This document shows positions 61,661 to 64,000 of a DNA stretch of 64,000 nucleotides, one piece after another; position 1 is the first letter of the stretch; each line of letters begins with the position of its first letter. The notes under the pieces were generated by a model. The model saw nothing but the letters and a program-made list of their open reading frames with translations. It did no database searches and was not told the origin of the DNA. The stretch is taken from the NCBI RefSeq assembly GCF_001949145.1, contig NW_019091476.1, forward strand, positions 352,331-416,330. Direction: 5' to 3'. Made by a program: the position numbers and the translations under genes. This DNA is from Acanthaster planci (taxonomy: Eukaryota > Echinodermata > Asteroidea > Valvatida > Acanthasteridae).

Positions 61661-62684
61661 GGAGAATTCAAATTAAGTTAATGTGAATTTAAACTCAGTG
61701 TACCAGATTTTATTACATTCAACTCGCAAAGCCTCATTGCTGTAGACTGTGAGGATCCATTGCCGAACAGCAGGAAATTTCTTACAGAAACAGCAGACAG
61801 TGATGCTTGGTCAGTGACGAGCTCCATAATGGGGGACACACACCGGAGGTGTACACATATTTGTTTCGTACTTGTGGAGACAAAAACAGAGTATTTCACC
61901 TATTTTGTGGAGACCCCTAAATGTTCTGGGGACAGAGAAATGTCCCATAACTGGGTCCTAATTTGCCTAACAAAGGAAAACGTCTCCTTAACGGGCGAAG
62001 GCCTGCCTACTCATACAGGCACTCTAGTTGTGGGGACTAGGTGCATGTGTTGAACAGAAGTTATTGTGAGGACAAACTTGTCATGATCACAGAGTTTTCT
62101 CCCCCTAACTTGGTCCCAAATTGCCTATCCAGAAAAATTGCCCCCTCATTGCAGGGCCGGCCAGGGCAGCGGTTCGTGCCTGTACTGTGGTGCAAAGTTG
62201 ACAACCAGGCACCCATTTTCACCTGAATTATGCACAGACTGGAAGCATCTTTGTGTGGGCACTAGGAACACAGCAGCAAAGGCATTTTCATTCTGTCGCA
62301 GCCCTTAAAAAAAGCTGTTCAGGATACATTTGTGTGTGGTAAGAGAACAGGTGCATCACTAGGAAGGGGGCAAAGCTCTTTTTTTTGGGGGGGGAACTGA
62401 TGAGTCCCCTTCATGAGTAAAAGTGACAAACCATTAAAGGTGGAAAGGGGTTAGTTTTGAGGTACTTTCTTGCAAACTACCCCTTTTATTATTCTTTGCT
62501 TTCCTTTTTCCTTTCTTTTTATTCTAACATTTCCCAGGGAAAGTGCACCATGTTCCTTCCCCCCTCATTGCCCAAACAAGCCTGTAGGTGGGGGGGGGTG
62601 TTCAAATGAACCCCCTTGCTTACTTCCGAGTTCTGCTCATGTCTGTGTGATGTTTTTGTAACAAATATATATTTTTAATGCACC

Positions 62685-62765
62685 ATAATTTTTTGGAATA
62701 TACGCCGCTGCTTATACTTTGATTCACACGCTGAAAATGTCCCTACGGCTTATACGGCAACATTT
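62685..62765. repeat. Fragment of a CGGCTTATAC-type dispersed repeat
   Basis: TTTTTTGGAATATACGCCGC, TGCTTATAC and CTACGGCTTATACGGC resemble a widely dispersed animal repeat built around GCGGCTTATA. Only a fragment is visible and the family was not identified. Confidence 0.3.
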
Positions 62766-64000
62766 GAAGAAGGAAACCAGTCACTAGATGCCTTGTCGTG
62801 CCTTCACAGCCTAGACTGGGCCACGCTACCTCTGAGGCTGACCAGCCAGCCACATGTGCAGGCGGTGCAGCGCTCTGTTGTCGGTTACATTGGCTCTACT
62901 CCAGTGTAAGAAATGAAGGAAACCAGTCCAGAGAGACTGAATAGATGTGTAAATGTACCGTAAGTACCGTTCAAACCTCGAAAATCATGTGGCGCATCTG
63001 TTCATGTCTTTTATGGTTGTACAGTCATGTTGTTTATCATTTCACTGGTCATTTGGTAACTCTTAAAAAACTGCTGCATGGCCCACCCAGCAAAGACACT
63101 AATCCAGCCTGCCAAAATTGGTGATTTTGAGGACTTGAGAAAGTTAAGGTTTAATGACAACACCTGTTCACGCACTGCCTCATGTTGTACCCAAAAGTGG
63201 CGCGGACCCTAACCTTGGGCACTTCGAATATTCGCTTCTGACGTTTGTATACAAATATGGCACAGTATTTACCTCCAATCTCACAGAAGATGAAATTTAA
63301 TTTAACTCCAAATATTCTGATTCATAAATGTTGATTTCACATACCCGCTACAAAGTTCTGATGAAATTTTATTTTCTGTATTATCCAATTTTTTTCAGAG
63401 GTGCAAAATGAACGCTTTTAAATACGCCCCCCAATTTGTTTTGGGTACAATTTATAGTTGGGTAAATGAGTGGAGGTAATAATGATTTATCAGAATTTTT
63501 CAGTTTTATTTCAATTCTGAAATATTTTGTGGGCCTTTCTGAAATTTTTTAATAATAATGTGCATACCATTTGCTTGTCACCTGTCGCCCGATTCTAGGG
63601 TGCTGGTTGACGAGTAAATTCATACCAGGCTAATTAACGACACGACGTGCCTTACATGCATCTTTCGGTTTGTGACAACCATGCAACTTGTTCCAAAGCA
63701 CAAAGTTCCACTTTGGGTTTGAAACCCCCCCCTCCCAGTCTCTGGTCAGGCAACGGGCCTGCCATACATGTATAAGCGGAGTAACATTGCCTCTTGAGGA
63801 CACGTTTGTGGAGTTGTCTAAACATCTTTGCAGTTTCCTAAGAAATTATGTAAATTTGAAGTTGTTTCTGAAGTAATTGGAGTATTTGACAGGAAGCATT
63901 GATATTATAATGGTTGGAGGAGCAAGCTTTTGGTTGGTGCATCTAACCATGAAAACACAGATCTAGAAATTTCAAAGTTGCAAAAAATTAACTTTAAAAT

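Larger units (their letters stand above)
43962..64000 (+). other. First intron of dachshund (at least 20 kb)
   Basis: From the donor at 43962 to the right edge no exon encoding the next DACH block (an S-R-P-G-R-P-P-K-R-like start in vertebrates) could be found. The intron therefore continues, or the next exon was missed. It holds two MITEs of one family, another foldback element, TACATGTA arrays, homopolymer runs and several enhancer-like blocks, described separately. Long minus-strand ORFs at 60361-60756 and 60780-61298 have no recognisable domain. Confidence 0.7.

Noticed and set aside
1-64000. CRISPR arrays, phage, operons or bacterial defence systems
   Set aside because: No direct-repeat/spacer array or clustered long ORFs; the sequence is clearly animal nuclear DNA.

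Overview
This window looks like nuclear DNA from a marine invertebrate animal, most likely a non-vertebrate deuterostome. An echinoderm such as a sea star would fit, but that is a guess from proteins that resemble vertebrate orthologues and from abundant TACATGTA-type palindromes. The evidence for animal DNA is: split genes with GT-AG introns of 0.6 to over 20 kb, AT-rich non-coding DNA, a tRNA-derived SINE, many small foldback (MITE-like) elements, and coding exons of animal-type genes. No operons, prokaryotic genes, CRISPR arrays, rRNA genes or functional tRNA genes are visible.

Left part (1-12.1 kb, minus strand): two housekeeping genes in tandem. The 5' end of a mitochondrial DnaJ co-chaperone gene (DNAJA3/Tid1-like; exon 1 at 2168-2348, exon 2 at 183-316) runs off the left edge. 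Next is a nearly complete MAT2B-like gene, the regulatory beta subunit of methionine adenosyltransferase. It has five exons (11894-12098, 10575-10689, 9087-9233, 6655-6857, 5758-6018) whose phases all join cleanly into a 300-residue protein. Its most 5' exon was not found.

Middle (12.1-43.5 kb): about 31 kb without a recognisable gene. It holds MITE-like inverted repeats, minisatellites, a tRNA-derived SINE at 36.1-36.4 kb, a strongly strand-biased CT-rich tract at 33.4-34.0 kb, and several blocks dense in homeodomain, POU and Runx-like motifs that could be enhancers. Two weak coding candidates are noted: a signal-anchor ORF at 20.58-20.81 kb (minus) and a 59-codon ORF at 38.54-38.72 kb (plus).

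Right part (43.56-64 kb, plus strand): the first coding exon of a dachshund (DACH1/2) orthologue at 43564-43961. It carries the whole DACH/Ski-Sno DNA-binding box and ends at a clean donor. The remaining 20 kb is its first intron, with no further exon identified. The intron contains two oppositely oriented copies of one palindromic MITE family and several enhancer-like blocks.

The genes are not functionally linked. The main theme is a conserved developmental transcription factor in a large gene-poor regulatory domain next to two compact housekeeping genes. I found no convincing undescribed system. The most useful leads are the short N-terminus of the dachshund exon, the apparently missing C-terminal tail of MAT2B, the SINE and MITE families, and the candidate enhancer blocks.
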